Shown here piece after piece: positions 1 through 8,748 of a DNA stretch of 64,000 nt (within the stretch, counting starts at the first letter, position 1; the number at the start of each line of letters is the position of its first letter). A program made the position numbers and the translations under genes. The stretch is from the NCBI GenBank assembly GCA_030428705.1, contig JAUIDI010000003.1, positions 248,001 to 312,000 of the forward strand, read 5' to 3'. The DNA comes from Bacteroidia bacterium. GTDB taxonomy: Bacteria; Bacteroidota; Bacteroidia; Flavobacteriales; Flavobacteriaceae. Under the pieces are notes generated by a model. The model had not been told where the DNA came from. It did no database searches and worked only from the letters and a program-made list of their open reading frames with translations.

Positions 1-115
1 TGGCGACGACCGCTTCATCTTCCGTCCAATAAGCTCCTTGACAGAGCATCGAATCTTGTGAATGGCCATAATAGCCGCTAAAAACAAACAGCAGAAGTAT
101 TGTGAATCGTTTCAT
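1..115 (-). CDS. Secreted protein, N-terminal fragment (possible alpha/beta hydrolase)
   Basis: Only the first 38 codons lie in the window; the gene continues beyond base 1. Reading on the minus strand from the ATG at 113-115 gives a short basic N-terminus, a hydrophobic stretch and a signal-peptidase-like site (about residues 1-20, GHSQ-D), followed by DSMLCQGAYWTEDEAVVA. The CQGxYWTEDEA motif resembles the start of Bacteroidota acetylxylan-esterase-like alpha/beta hydrolases as I remember them, but the catalytic part is not visible. It lies 68 bp after the TonB-receptor gene in the same direction, so it may be the third gene of that operon. Export is likely; the enzyme class is a guess. Confidence 0.55.
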   Translation of the reverse strand, partial: MKRFTILLLFVFSGYYGHSQDSMLCQGAYWTEDEAVVA

Positions 116-183
116 AAGTTGAACTTTAATCGACAAGATGGGTAATGGTTTTCTAAATATAAGGTATTCGGGCGATATTATGT

Positions 184-2265
184 TTAGAGCCGATACCCCA
201 AACGTAGACTCCCATAATAGTTTCGGGCATCCCCAGGATAGAAATAACGTGGTTCGCTGCCGCCAAAACCTTGGGTGTTGATCAGCACCGATTGCGCATA
301 TGCCTCATCAAATAGATTGTTGATGCCAAAATCGATTCCCAAGGTAAAATGCTCGGAGAGATTTTTTAGATACCCCATTCTTGAATTGAAAACGGTAAAG
401 GGGTCACTGTAAAGATCGGAGACGTTGGTCAAGGGGATTTCACTTACATGCTGATGCGAGATATTCCAATAGAAGTTATCGAAGAAGCGCGATTGAATGC
501 CCGCTGTTCGTCGTTGTTTAGGCACACCGGTCAACGGATTTCCCGAGAAATCTTCGCCGTCATCAATGAACTCGACGAAACTATGGTCGGTCAAGGTGAA
601 GTTTACAAAAGGCGATAGTTGCACCTTAGAGGAAATTTTCCAGTTATAGGACATGGCTATTTCAAGTCCACGGTGACGTGTTTTACCCGCATTCTTTCCG
701 ACAAGGCGGTCTTCGGTAACGCGTTCGCCGACCAAAAGATTTTTAATGTTCATCTGGTACACCGCAAGGTTCAAATGAAACCGACGATCATCCAAAAAAA
801 GGTTCGTGCCCAATTCGTAGTTCATGCCTGTTTCTTGGGCAATATCAGGATTGACAACCCCTTCTGGTGTCAAGGTTTCCTCCAAAGTCGGATTCGAAAA
901 TCCACGACTGATGTTTGCATAGACGCGATGGTTTTCTGAAACGGTATAGTCAAGGTTCAGGCTCGGCAATGCAATGACCTTAAAAATTCGGTCGGCACTT
1001 TTATTGTCCGTTCCTGTATTGAAGCGGTCTTGATAGTCGTAATCGGTCTTGTTGATGTTAATTCCGAATTGCGCGGAAAACTTTTGCGTAAAAGGAAGCA
1101 AAAGTGTGGCAAAAGCGTTCCATTGTCTTCTGAATTCTTTATTACGCGCAAATTGATTGCCTTTCAAGCTTCCATCGCCGTCATTTTCTTCATAAAGGTT
1201 TTCGAACTCGTCCCAATCATACTCATCTTTGTAGAGTTCCCCTCCGAAAGTATAATCGGCTTTATTGTCCATGAAGTTGAAATCTCCTGAAAACCGGGTT
1301 CGAAAGCCAAAGCCTTGGGTAATTTCGTCCAAGATGCCAAAGGGCCGTGCCTCGTCCTTATCCAAATAACTGTAAAAAATGCTGGTCGAATTTTCAAAGT
1401 TTTCAGTGAACTGGTACGAATGGTTAAGGCCGACCAAAGTATAGTCGTTGGTTTCGAAACCTTTGGAAGCCCGCCAGGTAAACGTTGCCTGCTGCGGGTT
1501 CTCAGCAAAAGCGGTTGCTCCCAACGAACTGGGAATCTGTGCCGTATAACCGATGTGGTTGACGAGCAGGCTCGTTCTGTTTTTGTCGTTAAAACGATAC
1601 GAAGTGTTCAGGAGAATTCCGTCGCGTTCAAAGTTGCTGTTTTCGCGGTAGCCATCCGTTTTCAAATGTCCATATTGAAGTCCTAACCTGAGCTTGCCAT
1701 CGTTATGGTTAAAGGAGAGGCTGTTTTTTGAAAGCCCGAACGACCCGACCGTAAAATTGTTCGAAAAGTTGGTAGACCTGCCCAGGGCTTCCTTTGGATT
1801 TAAAACGATCGCTCCGCCCAAGTTGGCACCAAAAGATGTTCCCTTAGGGCCTTTGATGACCTCGATTTGGCTGAGGTTCTCGAGGTCGAAGGCCTCGATG
1901 GTCGAAAACCCGGAGCCATCCGTTACTGGAATATCGGCATAATACAGTCGTAATTTGTCCGTGCCAAAAAGTGTTCGGGCACCGATACCGCGTATCGTGA
2001 TACGGTTGGTGTTCAAAGCCCCGGAAAAAACGTACACGCCGGGAATTTGGTTCATGGCATTGACCATCGAAACCGGGCTGTAGTTCTGAAATATCTTTGC
2101 CGAAATGACTTCGGAAGGAACGATGCCCACGGCATTTTTCTTCTTTAGGGCATCCAAGAGAATGACTTCGTCCAGTTGCGTGATACTATCGTTGTCAACG
2201 GGGTCTTGCGCTCGGACAACCATAGCACAAAAAAGAAAAATCAAAAAACCGGGCCTTATGTTCAT
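184..2265 (-). CDS. TonB-dependent outer-membrane receptor
   Basis: A 693-residue outer-membrane receptor, probably for TonB-driven uptake of a siderophore, metal complex or other scarce ligand. A signal peptide ends near residue 19 (VRAQ). A TonB-box-like segment (LDEVILLD, about 32-39) comes next, then a plug domain (about 55-160: MNQIPGVYVFSG, IRGIGAR, IEVIKGPKGTSFG). The rest is a 22-strand-type beta-barrel ending in an aromatic-rich LGYRL C-terminus. There is no carboxypeptidase-like N-terminal domain, so it is not SusC-like; the layout is FecA-like. It follows the small outer-membrane gene by 30 bp and precedes a secreted protein, suggesting an operon. The ligand cannot be read from the sequence. 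Confidence 0.9.
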   Translation of the reverse strand: MNIRPGFLIFLFCAMVVRAQDPVDNDSITQLDEVILLDALKKKNAVGIVPSEVISAKIFQNYSPVSMVNAMNQIPGVYVFSGALNTNRITIRGIGARTLFGTDKLRLYYADIPVTDGSGFSTIEAFDLENLSQIEVIKGPKGTSFGANLGGAIVLNPKEALGRSTNFSNNFTVGSFGLSKNSLSFNHNDGKLRLGLQYGHLKTDGYRENSNFERDGILLNTSYRFNDKNRTSLLVNHIGYTAQIPSSLGATAFAENPQQATFTWRASKGFETNDYTLVGLNHSYQFTENFENSTSIFYSYLDKDEARPFGILDEITQGFGFRTRFSGDFNFMDNKADYTFGGELYKDEYDWDEFENLYEENDGDGSLKGNQFARNKEFRRQWNAFATLLLPFTQKFSAQFGININKTDYDYQDRFNTGTDNKSADRIFKVIALPSLNLDYTVSENHRVYANISRGFSNPTLEETLTPEGVVNPDIAQETGMNYELGTNLFLDDRRFHLNLAVYQMNIKNLLVGERVTEDRLVGKNAGKTRHRGLEIAMSYNWKISSKVQLSPFVNFTLTDHSFVEFIDDGEDFSGNPLTGVPKQRRTAGIQSRFFDNFYWNISHQHVSEIPLTNVSDLYSDPFTVFNSRMGYLKNLSEHFTLGIDFGINNLFDEAYAQSVLINTQGFGGSEPRYFYPGDARNYYGSLRLGYRL

Positions 2266-2295
2266 TCAATGAGCAATAAGGCACTAAAATACTGC

Positions 2296-2817
2296 TTAAA
2301 ACCGAAACCCTAACGACAAACCGGCTCGATACATAAAAGAATCCTGAAATTCGTGCGGATTGATATTCCGGCCCAGACCCACATTGATTTCCGCGGTCAG
2401 TTTTTCGCCGAACGTAGACCACTTTCTTCCTAGACCGAGACCAATGGCGGTCGTGCCATAATCATTGTTCCTGCGACCTAAATTGTCTTCGATATCAATG
2501 TCACCCGTATAGTATAGTCCGAAGGCCTCGGCAAAAATCCCGCTCTTTGGCCGATAGCCGAAATAGGCTCTAAGGTTTGGCCCGATACCGAAATTACCAC
2601 TCCGACCAAGGCCATCACCATTGAAAAATACCGTTCCACCGATGCTGGTATCCGGAGTGAAATAGAACTCATAAGAACTTTCGATGGCCGTGGTCGCCAA
2701 AAAGCGCCCCATGTTGAACCGTAGTTCATGGTTGTTGTAAAATGACCGGTATTCCTGTGCCTGTACAAAGCCTCCCGCCCATAAGAGTGTTAAAAAAAGT
2801 AGCTTTTTCATCCTCAT
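2296..2817 (-). CDS. Small outer-membrane beta-barrel protein
   Basis: A 173-residue protein with a clear signal peptide (cleavage after about residue 20, VQAQ) and alternating hydrophobic strands through the mature part. It ends in GLSLGFRF, a terminal Phe typical of substrates of the BAM machinery. It resembles the small flavobacterial porin-family or OmpW/OmpA-barrel-like proteins. The start may be the ATG at 2817 or the second ATG two codons later; both leave the signal peptide intact. It is first in the operon with the TonB receptor 30 bp downstream and is divergent from the tetR gene. Its function is unknown; it could assist the receptor or be structural. Confidence 0.75.
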   Translation of the reverse strand: MRMKKLLFLTLLWAGGFVQAQEYRSFYNNHELRFNMGRFLATTAIESSYEFYFTPDTSIGGTVFFNGDGLGRSGNFGIGPNLRAYFGYRPKSGIFAEAFGLYYTGDIDIEDNLGRRNNDYGTTAIGLGLGRKWSTFGEKLTAEINVGLGRNINPHEFQDSFMYRAGLSLGFRF

Positions 2818-2923
2818 GTATTTTTAATTTGGAAAAGGAAAATCAAATGTCGTTCCAAACTTTTTTAGATTTTCCTGGCACCCATATCGAAAGTCATTGT
2901 TGCGCGAAAGGGAGTCAACTTAT

Positions 2924-2947
2924 TTAACCTTTTGGTTTAACCAAAAG
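2924..2947. promoter_or_regulatory. TetR operator upstream of the tetR gene
   Basis: TTAACC-TTTT-GGTTTA (2924-2939) has the same AACC-N4-GGTT form as two sites downstream of tetR. It overlaps a perfect 19-bp palindrome with one central base, CTTTTGGTTTAACCAAAAG (2929-2947). It lies about 60 bp before the tetR start and inside the divergent intergenic region, so autoregulation, and possibly control of the divergent receptor operon, is plausible. Confidence 0.7.
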
Positions 2948-3004
2948 TCAATTTTCTTTCTTAAGCAGATATTATTTTGCAATTTTGAGGGCAAATTAAA
3001 ATTC

Positions 3005-3640
3005 ATGGCTCAAAAAGAGCAAAAGAAAGACACTGAAAAGGCCATCCTGGAAGCGGCCAAAAAAATCTTTATTGAAAAGGGATATACAGGTGCACGTATG
3101 CAGGCCATTGCCGACGAGGCGAAAATCAATAAGGCAATGCTACATTATTATTTTCGCAATAAAGAATCACTGTTCAATCGTATTTTGGATGGAGCTCTGG
3201 AAATTATGGCCAGTCAATTTATACCAGCTTTTTCGGGCGAAGGGTCGGTAATGGAAAAGGTCGAACGATTGATTAGCGGATATACTGAGGCCATAACCAA
3301 CAACCCATACATACCGATGTTCGTGCTGAACGAACTATCCCAGAACCGAGAAAAATTCCAGGAAGACCTCAACAAAAAGTTGAATGCCAACATGGTCTTC
3401 CCGAAGCTCATTACCCAAATAGAACAAGAACAAAAGCAGGGAATATTAAAAAAGATGCCACCACATCACATAATCTTGACGGTAATGTCGTTGATTATTT
3501 TCCCGTTTATCGCAAAACCCATTTTTATTAACCTGTTGGAAATCCCCGACAACATGTACACGAGTATGTTGCATGAGCGCAAACCGATTATCATGGGTGT
3601 AATTCGCAAATCTTTCGTGAACCAATCTTCAATTAATTAA
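3005..3640 (+). CDS. TetR/AcrR-family repressor of the adjacent ABC exporter
   Basis: A 211-residue transcriptional repressor. The N-terminal helix-turn-helix is clear (about residues 8-58: AILEAAKKIFIEKGYTGAR, IADEAKINKAMLHYYFRNKE), followed by an all-helical ligand-binding domain. An in-frame extension to 2897 exists, but its sequence is not conserved-looking and would run through the operator, so I chose the ATG at 3005 just before the canonical TetR N-terminus. The gene lies 98 bp ahead of a TolC/HlyD/ABC exporter operon. Matching AACC-N4-GGTT dyads flank it at 2924, 3637 and 3692. By position it is analogous to E. coli CecR (YbiH), which controls ybhGFSR. The inducer is unknown. Confidence 0.9.
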   Translation: MAQKEQKKDTEKAILEAAKKIFIEKGYTGARMQAIADEAKINKAMLHYYFRNKESLFNRILDGALEIMASQFIPAFSGEGSVMEKVERLISGYTEAITNNPYIPMFVLNELSQNREKFQEDLNKKLNANMVFPKLITQIEQEQKQGILKKMPPHHIILTVMSLIIFPFIAKPIFINLLEIPDNMYTSMLHERKPIIMGVIRKSFVNQSSIN

Positions 3641-3652
3641 CCAAATGGTTGA
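3637..3652. promoter_or_regulatory. TetR operator overlapping the tetR stop codon
   Basis: TTAACCAAATGGTTGA has AACC-AAAT-GGTT arms identical to the site at 3692. It overlaps the tetR stop codon (3638-3640) and lies just upstream of the -33 element of the exporter promoter. Confidence 0.7.
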
Positions 3653-3657
3653 ATTTT

Positions 3658-3689
3658 TTGGTTAAATCAAGATTCTTTTTCTACATTTG
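3658..3689 (+). promoter_or_regulatory. Exporter operon promoter (Bacteroidota type)
   Basis: A TTG at 3658-3660 and TACATTTG at 3682-3689 are 21 bp apart, matching the Bacteroidota TTG / TAnnTTTG promoter. Transcription should start near 3694-3697, inside the operator at 3692-3707, a classic repression geometry. Confidence 0.7.
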
Positions 3690-3691
3690 TG

Positions 3692-3707
3692 TTAACCAAA
3701 TGGTTAA
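3692..3707. promoter_or_regulatory. TetR operator at the exporter transcription start
   Basis: TTAACCAAATGGTTAA consists of perfect 7-bp arms around AA. It begins 2 bp after the -7 box and covers the expected transcription start of the tolC-like gene, so bound repressor should block initiation. Confidence 0.75.
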
Positions 3708-3738
3708 TTCAATTAACTGACTACAAATCTTCGTTGTA

Positions 3739-5049
3739 ATGAACTTTAAATCAATGAAATTCCTTACATACTCTGCATGTAGGGGCCTTATCATAGGGCT
3801 TCTAATGACGATGTTGATTCCGGTTCATGGGCAACGATCGACCTTAAGTCTTGAGAAGGCGTATACTTTGGCGGAGACCAACTATCCTTTGATCAAAAAC
3901 AAACCTTTGTTGGAAAGTATTTCAGAAACCAATCTACAAATATTGAACCGGCAACGCCTACCAAAGCTAAACCTTGTGGGGTTGGGGCAGTTACAGAGTG
4001 AGAGCCTTCAGATTGGGGGTGACGTTCCGAACAGTCCGATCAATATCGATGTTCCTCTTGAAAGTTATCGAGGCTATATCGATTTGAACTACGATATATT
4101 CGATGGGGGTATTACAAAGGCCGACAAGCGGATGGAAAAGTCTCAACTGCAGGTCAACGAACAGGTATTGCAGGTCGATTTAAGAAACCTGAAAGATCGG
4201 GTCAATGACCTTTTCTTGAATATTCTTCTTCTAAGAAAGCAAAGAGACTTATTGTCCTTGTCAATGGATAACATTCTGTCAAATATCGACATAATGCAGG
4301 CCGGTTTTGAGAACGGAACGATTCTAGAGAGCGAACTTTCTAAATTAAAGGTGCACAAAATAGAGCTCGAATCGGAGGAAATCGATTTACAGGGCAATAT
4401 CGACGCAAATTTGGAAGTACTCTCAAAACTTTTGGGAATCCCGTTGACGAACCAGATCCGATTAATGCTGCCCGAAGCGCTTTTTGAACAAGGTGATTTG
4501 ACCATATCTCGCCCCGAACAACTATTTTTTGACTATCGGTCCGCGTTGCTCGAGGCGCAAAAAGACAAGGTAGGGGCCAGTCGCATGCCCAGACTTTCAT
4601 TATTCGCCCAGGGTGGTATCGGGTATCCCAATCCCTTGAACTTTTCGGATGTTTCCACTGCCACCTATGGATTGGGGGGACTACGTCTCCATTGGAATAT
4701 TTTCGATTGGGGCATTGCCAAGAAAGAGCGTGGGAAAATAGAACTTCAAAAAGAACGGATTGCCATTGACCGTGAGGTTTTCGAATTCAATATAGAACAA
4801 CAGCGGGAGAACTTCCGGAAAAAATTGGAGGCCGTTGACCGCCAAATCGAAAAGGACGAAGAAATCGTTGCCCTTCAATCCGAAATATTGAAACAGAGCT
4901 CCGTACAATTGCAAGAAGGCGTTATCAACTCCAACGACTACCTGATGCAAGTGAACGCCGAATTGTCGGCGCGACAACAATTGGAATTACATCTGGTACA
5001 AAAACAGAAGCTACAGATCGAATACCTAACCCTATTTGGAAAACTCTAG
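3739..5049 (+). CDS. TolC-family outer-membrane efflux protein
   Basis: A 436-residue outer-membrane channel of the OEP/TolC family, forming the exit duct of the exporter encoded downstream. A signal peptide is visible (hydrophobic residues about 14-31, cleavage near HGQ). Two repeated OEP units follow, with long helical hairpins (LSLEKAYTLAETNYPLIKN near the start; LKVHKIELESEEIDLQGN and IEQQRENFRKKLEAVDRQIEKD later) and strands such as GYIDLNYDIFDGG and LRLHWNIFDWG. The start may be the ATG at 3739 or at 3754. The next gene starts 2 bp after the stop, indicating one operon under TetR control. Confidence 0.9.
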   Translation: MNFKSMKFLTYSACRGLIIGLLMTMLIPVHGQRSTLSLEKAYTLAETNYPLIKNKPLLESISETNLQILNRQRLPKLNLVGLGQLQSESLQIGGDVPNSPINIDVPLESYRGYIDLNYDIFDGGITKADKRMEKSQLQVNEQVLQVDLRNLKDRVNDLFLNILLLRKQRDLLSLSMDNILSNIDIMQAGFENGTILESELSKLKVHKIELESEEIDLQGNIDANLEVLSKLLGIPLTNQIRLMLPEALFEQGDLTISRPEQLFFDYRSALLEAQKDKVGASRMPRLSLFAQGGIGYPNPLNFSDVSTATYGLGGLRLHWNIFDWGIAKKERGKIELQKERIAIDREVFEFNIEQQRENFRKKLEAVDRQIEKDEEIVALQSEILKQSSVQLQEGVINSNDYLMQVNAELSARQQLELHLVQKQKLQIEYLTLFGKL

Positions 5050-5051
5050 AT

Positions 5052-5966
5052 ATGAAGAAACTGAAAATGCTCTTACCGTTCGTACTGACCCTCTTTATAT
5101 CAGTGGCCTGTTCAGAGGATGAAAAGTCGGATGCCTACGGAAATTTCGAGGCGGTATCGGTCACGATAAGTGCCGAAGGAACGGGCAGATTGAATTCCTT
5201 TGGTCTTGAAGAAGGCGAACGATTGAAAGCGGGGGAGTCGGTCGGTTTGATAGATACCACCCAATTACATTTGGAAAAACTATCCCTAAGGGCCAAACTA
5301 AATGCATTGGACGGGAAATTACAGGAAGCCGCCCCCGACATTGCAATTCTTCTGGAACAGAAGGAAAATGCCGTTCGCGAACTCAATCGAACAAAAGCCC
5401 TGTTTGGGCAAAAAGCGGCCACAAAAAAACAGTTGGACGACTTGAACGGACAAGTAGATTTACTCGACCAGCGGATAAACTCTACCAAACAACGTATCGG
5501 GGTCGCTAACAGAGCCATCCTTTCCGAACGAAAGCCCATCGAAGCCCAGATAGACATTGTCAACGAGAGGATTAGCGACCACCAGATTACAAACCCTATC
5601 AACGGAACGGTCTTGACCAAGTTCAAAGAAGAGTCCGAATTCGTGAATACGGGAACCCCCCTATATAAAATTGCCGATTTGAGCACTTTGAAATTAAGGG
5701 CATATACCAGTGCGACCTTATTGCAGAATGTCAAACTGAACGACACCGTTACCGTCTTGATCGATGCGGGCGAAGACGATTACAAAAAATTGGAAGGTAC
5801 CATTAGTTGGATTTCAAGTGAGGCGGAATTTACCCCGAAGACCATTCAAACCAAAGAAGAACGCGTCACATTGGTCTATGCGCTCGACATAAGGGTAAAA
5901 AACGATGGTACACTTCGAATCGGTATGCCCGCTGAGGTCATCTTCGATTCGAACATCTTGGAATAG
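5052..5966 (+). CDS. HlyD/YbhG-like periplasmic adaptor lipoprotein
   Basis: A 304-residue membrane-fusion protein linking inner-membrane ABC permeases to the TolC-like channel. It starts with a lipoprotein signal (hydrophobic stretch, then VACSED with Cys near residue 20). It has a split biotinyl-lipoyl domain (GRLNSFGLEEGERLKAGESVGLIDT and, after the hairpin, DHQITNPINGTVLTKFKEESEFVNTGTPLY), a coiled-coil hairpin rich in Lys/Glu/Gln (about 75-175) and a C-terminal beta domain. This is the YbhG architecture. It sits between the tolC-like gene (2 bp) and the first ATPase (7 bp). Lipid anchoring is inferred from the lipobox. Confidence 0.88.
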   Translation: MKKLKMLLPFVLTLFISVACSEDEKSDAYGNFEAVSVTISAEGTGRLNSFGLEEGERLKAGESVGLIDTTQLHLEKLSLRAKLNALDGKLQEAAPDIAILLEQKENAVRELNRTKALFGQKAATKKQLDDLNGQVDLLDQRINSTKQRIGVANRAILSERKPIEAQIDIVNERISDHQITNPINGTVLTKFKEESEFVNTGTPLYKIADLSTLKLRAYTSATLLQNVKLNDTVTVLIDAGEDDYKKLEGTISWISSEAEFTPKTIQTKEERVTLVYALDIRVKNDGTLRIGMPAEVIFDSNILE

Positions 5967-5973
5967 ACTAGTC

Positions 5974-6897
5974 ATGCAGGCCATTCAAGTAGACAACATC
6001 AGCAAATCGTATGGCAAGATTTCGGCCTTGAAATCGGTTTCCTTTCAGGTCGAAGAGGGCGAGCTTTTCGGATTGATAGGTCCTGATGGTGCAGGTAAAT
6101 CGACCTTGTTCCGAATATTGACCACTTTATTGCTTGCCGATTCCGGGGAGGGACATGTTGCCGGAAACCACCTATTGAGGGATTATAGGAAGATACGGAG
6201 AATTGTGGGTTATATGCCGGGAAGATTTTCGCTGTACCAAGATTTGAGTGTCGAAGAGAACCTATCCTTCTTTGCCACGATTTTTGGTACGACCATAGAA
6301 GAGAACTATGGGTTGATCAAAGACATTTACGTACAGCTTGAACCTTTTAAGAAACGATTGGCGGGCCAGCTTTCTGGGGGTATGAAGCAAAAATTGGCCT
6401 TGTGCTGTGCGCTCATCCATAGGCCTGAAGTACTTTTTTTAGATGAGCCCACGACTGGAGTCGATGCCGTGAGCCGAAAGGAATTTTGGGAAATGTTGAA
6501 AAAACTGAAGCAAAAAGGTATCGCCATCTTGGTCAGTACACCCTATATGGACGAGGCCAGTCTCTGCGACCGTATCGCCCTGATCCAAAATGGCGAGATC
6601 TTGACCATCAACACCCCTGAAGGGTTGATGACTGAATATGACCTGCCCTTGTACGCCGTAAAATACGATGATACCTATCAACTGTTGAAGGGCCTGAGAA
6701 AAATGCCCTATACCAAAAGTGTACTTCCCTTTGGCGATAGCTTGCACCTGACCGTTGAGGCCGAAACCCCGGTTTCAAAGATTACGGAATATTTGACCGA
6801 TCTGGGCTTCGAAAATGCCGAAATACGACCGATTTCCCCAACGGTGGAAGATATATTCCTGGAGCTGAGCCGTCGAACGGAATCGAAAAACGATTAA
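5974..6897 (+). CDS. ABC exporter ATPase (first half of a split YbhF)
   Basis: A 307-residue cytoplasmic ATPase of a drug/lipid-type ABC-2 exporter. Walker A is GPDGAGKST (36-44), the signature LSGGMKQKL and Walker B VLFLDEPTTGVD are intact, and the C-terminal extension of about 80 residues is typical of the family. The reading frame is open from 5905, overlapping the adaptor gene, but ABC homology begins at MQAIQVDNISKSYG, so I place the start at 5974. In E. coli YbhF, two ATPase domains are fused; here they are two adjacent genes separated by 2 bp. It pairs with the ATPase at 6900 and the permeases downstream. Confidence 0.9.
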   Translation: MQAIQVDNISKSYGKISALKSVSFQVEEGELFGLIGPDGAGKSTLFRILTTLLLADSGEGHVAGNHLLRDYRKIRRIVGYMPGRFSLYQDLSVEENLSFFATIFGTTIEENYGLIKDIYVQLEPFKKRLAGQLSGGMKQKLALCCALIHRPEVLFLDEPTTGVDAVSRKEFWEMLKKLKQKGIAILVSTPYMDEASLCDRIALIQNGEILTINTPEGLMTEYDLPLYAVKYDDTYQLLKGLRKMPYTKSVLPFGDSLHLTVEAETPVSKITEYLTDLGFENAEIRPISPTVEDIFLELSRRTESKND

Positions 6898-6899
6898 GC

Positions 6900-7622
6900 A
6901 TGCCGGAAAACATTATTCAAGTAGAGGGTTTGACCAAGTGCTTTGGTGATTTTACTGCTGTCGATGCCATAACCTTTACTGTGAAAAAAGGCGAGATTTT
7001 CGGTTTTCTCGGCGCCAACGGTGCAGGCAAGACAACGGCCATGAAAATGTTGATAGGTCTCAGTAAGCCTACAAAAGGTATGGGATCGGTGGCGGGATTC
7101 GACATTGCCAAAAATCCGGAGAAAATCAAAAAACGAATCGGGTATATGTCTCAGAAATTCAGTCTTTACAATGACCTGACCGTTAAAGAGAATATTCGCT
7201 TTTATGGCGGAATCTATGGCCTCGACAAGAAAAGGATAAGGAGCAAGACCCAATCCATATTAAAAGAACTGAACCTGAACGATGTGGCCGGAACCTTGGT
7301 GGCCGCCTTACCCTTGGGCTGGAAACAACGCTTGTCCTTTGCCGTATCTATGGTACACGATCCGGAAATCGTTTTTTTGGATGAACCGACAGGTGGCGTG
7401 GATCCCCATGTACGGAGACAGTTTTGGGAAACCATATATGAAGCTGCCGCCCTAGGGCGCACCATTTTCGTGACCACACATTATATGGACGAGGCCGAAT
7501 ATTGCGACAGGGTATCCATTATGGTATCTGGTAAAATCGAAGCGTTGGACACTCCCGAAAATTTAAAACACCAATTCAAGGCAAAGACTATGGATGAGGT
7601 ATTCCTGAAGTTGGCACGATAG
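6900..7622 (+). CDS. ABC exporter ATPase (second half of a split YbhF)
   Basis: A 240-residue ATPase with Walker A GANGAGKTT, Walker B VFLDEPTGGVDP and a normal H-loop (VTTHYMDEAEYCDR). The signature is degenerate: LPLGWKQRL takes the place of LSGGQ. As I remember, this substitution is usual in the second ATPase domain of YbhF-type proteins, implying one consensus and one degenerate nucleotide site in the heterodimer. It starts 2 bp after the preceding ATPase stop and is followed 9 bp later by the permease. Confidence 0.9.
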   Translation: MPENIIQVEGLTKCFGDFTAVDAITFTVKKGEIFGFLGANGAGKTTAMKMLIGLSKPTKGMGSVAGFDIAKNPEKIKKRIGYMSQKFSLYNDLTVKENIRFYGGIYGLDKKRIRSKTQSILKELNLNDVAGTLVAALPLGWKQRLSFAVSMVHDPEIVFLDEPTGGVDPHVRRQFWETIYEAAALGRTIFVTTHYMDEAEYCDRVSIMVSGKIEALDTPENLKHQFKAKTMDEVFLKLAR

Positions 7623-7631
7623 AGAAAAGAA

Positions 7632-8741
7632 ATGTTCAAGATATTCAAGGCATTCGTAAAAAAAGAGGTTTACCATATTCTAAGGGATAGGCGTACCTTG
7701 CTTATACTCTTCGGAATGCCGATCGCCCAGATACTCATTTTTGGCTATGCCGTGACCAATGAATTCAAAGATGCCAAGATCGATGTACTCGACTATGCCA
7801 AAGACCAAAGTAGTTTGCAGTTGGTACAGCATATACAGAGTTCGGGCAACTTTTTGTTGAACCGTATTCTACATTCCGAAAAGGAAATAGAAGCAGGGTT
7901 CAAGGCAGGGACTTCCAAGTTGGTCTTGGTCATTCCCGAAAGTTTTGGTGCAGATTTGTATGGTAACCGACCCGTTTCCCTGCAATTGATTGCGGACGGA
8001 TCAGATCCCAATAATGCCAACACCTTGGTTCAATACGCTTTGGCAATGATCCTGGATTTTCAGAAAGAACGGTTGAAGCTCGCGGAAAATCCGTTTCAGG
8101 TCAGGGTAGAGACCCGAATGCTCTATAACCCTCAGTTGATCAGTGCCTATAATTTTGTGCCGGGGACCATTGCCCTCATCCTTTTGATAATTTCGGCCAT
8201 GCTTACCTCGCTGACCATCGCCCGCGAAAAGGAACAGGGCACTATGGAGATATTGTTGGTCTCGCCACTACCGCCCTTGCTGATCATATTGGGGAAAGTT
8301 GCTCCTTACGCCATACTCTCGTTTATCAATGCAGTGCTTGTACTGGTCCTGGGATATTTCGTATTTGGGGTGCCTATCATTGGAAGCTTGACACTTTTGT
8401 TGATTATCTGTATGCTCTATGTGATTACCGCCCTATCGCTGGGCACGCTCATCTCAACGATTTCCAAAACACAGCAAGATGCCATGATGCGATCCCTAAT
8501 GGGGCTGATGATACCATCGATGATTTTATCGGGTTTTATTTTTCCGTTGGCGAGTATGCCCGTTGTTTTGCAATATTTAGGCCATATTATCCCCGCCACT
8601 TATTTTATTGCCATATTAAAAGGAATCATGCTCAGGGGCGTAGGATTCAATTTTATCCTTTTCGAAGTATCGGTTTTGCTGGGTATGACCTTATTTTTTC
8701 TTTTCATGACTTATAAAAAATTCAAGATCCGATTGGAATAA
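7632..8741 (+). CDS. ABC-2 exporter permease, YbhS-like
   Basis: A 369-residue inner-membrane permease. One N-terminal membrane helix (about 20-45) is followed by a large extracytoplasmic domain (about 46-170), then five hydrophobic segments (about 175-365). The sequence around TIAREKEQGTMEILLVSPL is the characteristic coupling region of ABC2_membrane_3 / YbhS-YbhR permeases. It lies between the ATPases and a second permease (7 bp apart), implying a heterodimeric channel. The substrate is unknown; YbhGFSR homologues export drugs or cations. Confidence 0.9.
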   Translation: MFKIFKAFVKKEVYHILRDRRTLLILFGMPIAQILIFGYAVTNEFKDAKIDVLDYAKDQSSLQLVQHIQSSGNFLLNRILHSEKEIEAGFKAGTSKLVLVIPESFGADLYGNRPVSLQLIADGSDPNNANTLVQYALAMILDFQKERLKLAENPFQVRVETRMLYNPQLISAYNFVPGTIALILLIISAMLTSLTIAREKEQGTMEILLVSPLPPLLIILGKVAPYAILSFINAVLVLVLGYFVFGVPIIGSLTLLLIICMLYVITALSLGTLISTISKTQQDAMMRSLMGLMIPSMILSGFIFPLASMPVVLQYLGHIIPATYFIAILKGIMLRGVGFNFILFEVSVLLGMTLFFLFMTYKKFKIRLE

Positions 8742-8748
8742 TGGCCCT

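Noticed and set aside
619-939. 106-codon plus-strand ORF within the TonB receptor
   Set aside because: Antisense shadow of the receptor gene; no features.
5135-5746. 203-codon minus-strand ORF across the HlyD-like gene
   Set aside because: Entirely antisense to a well-supported gene, with no domain match.
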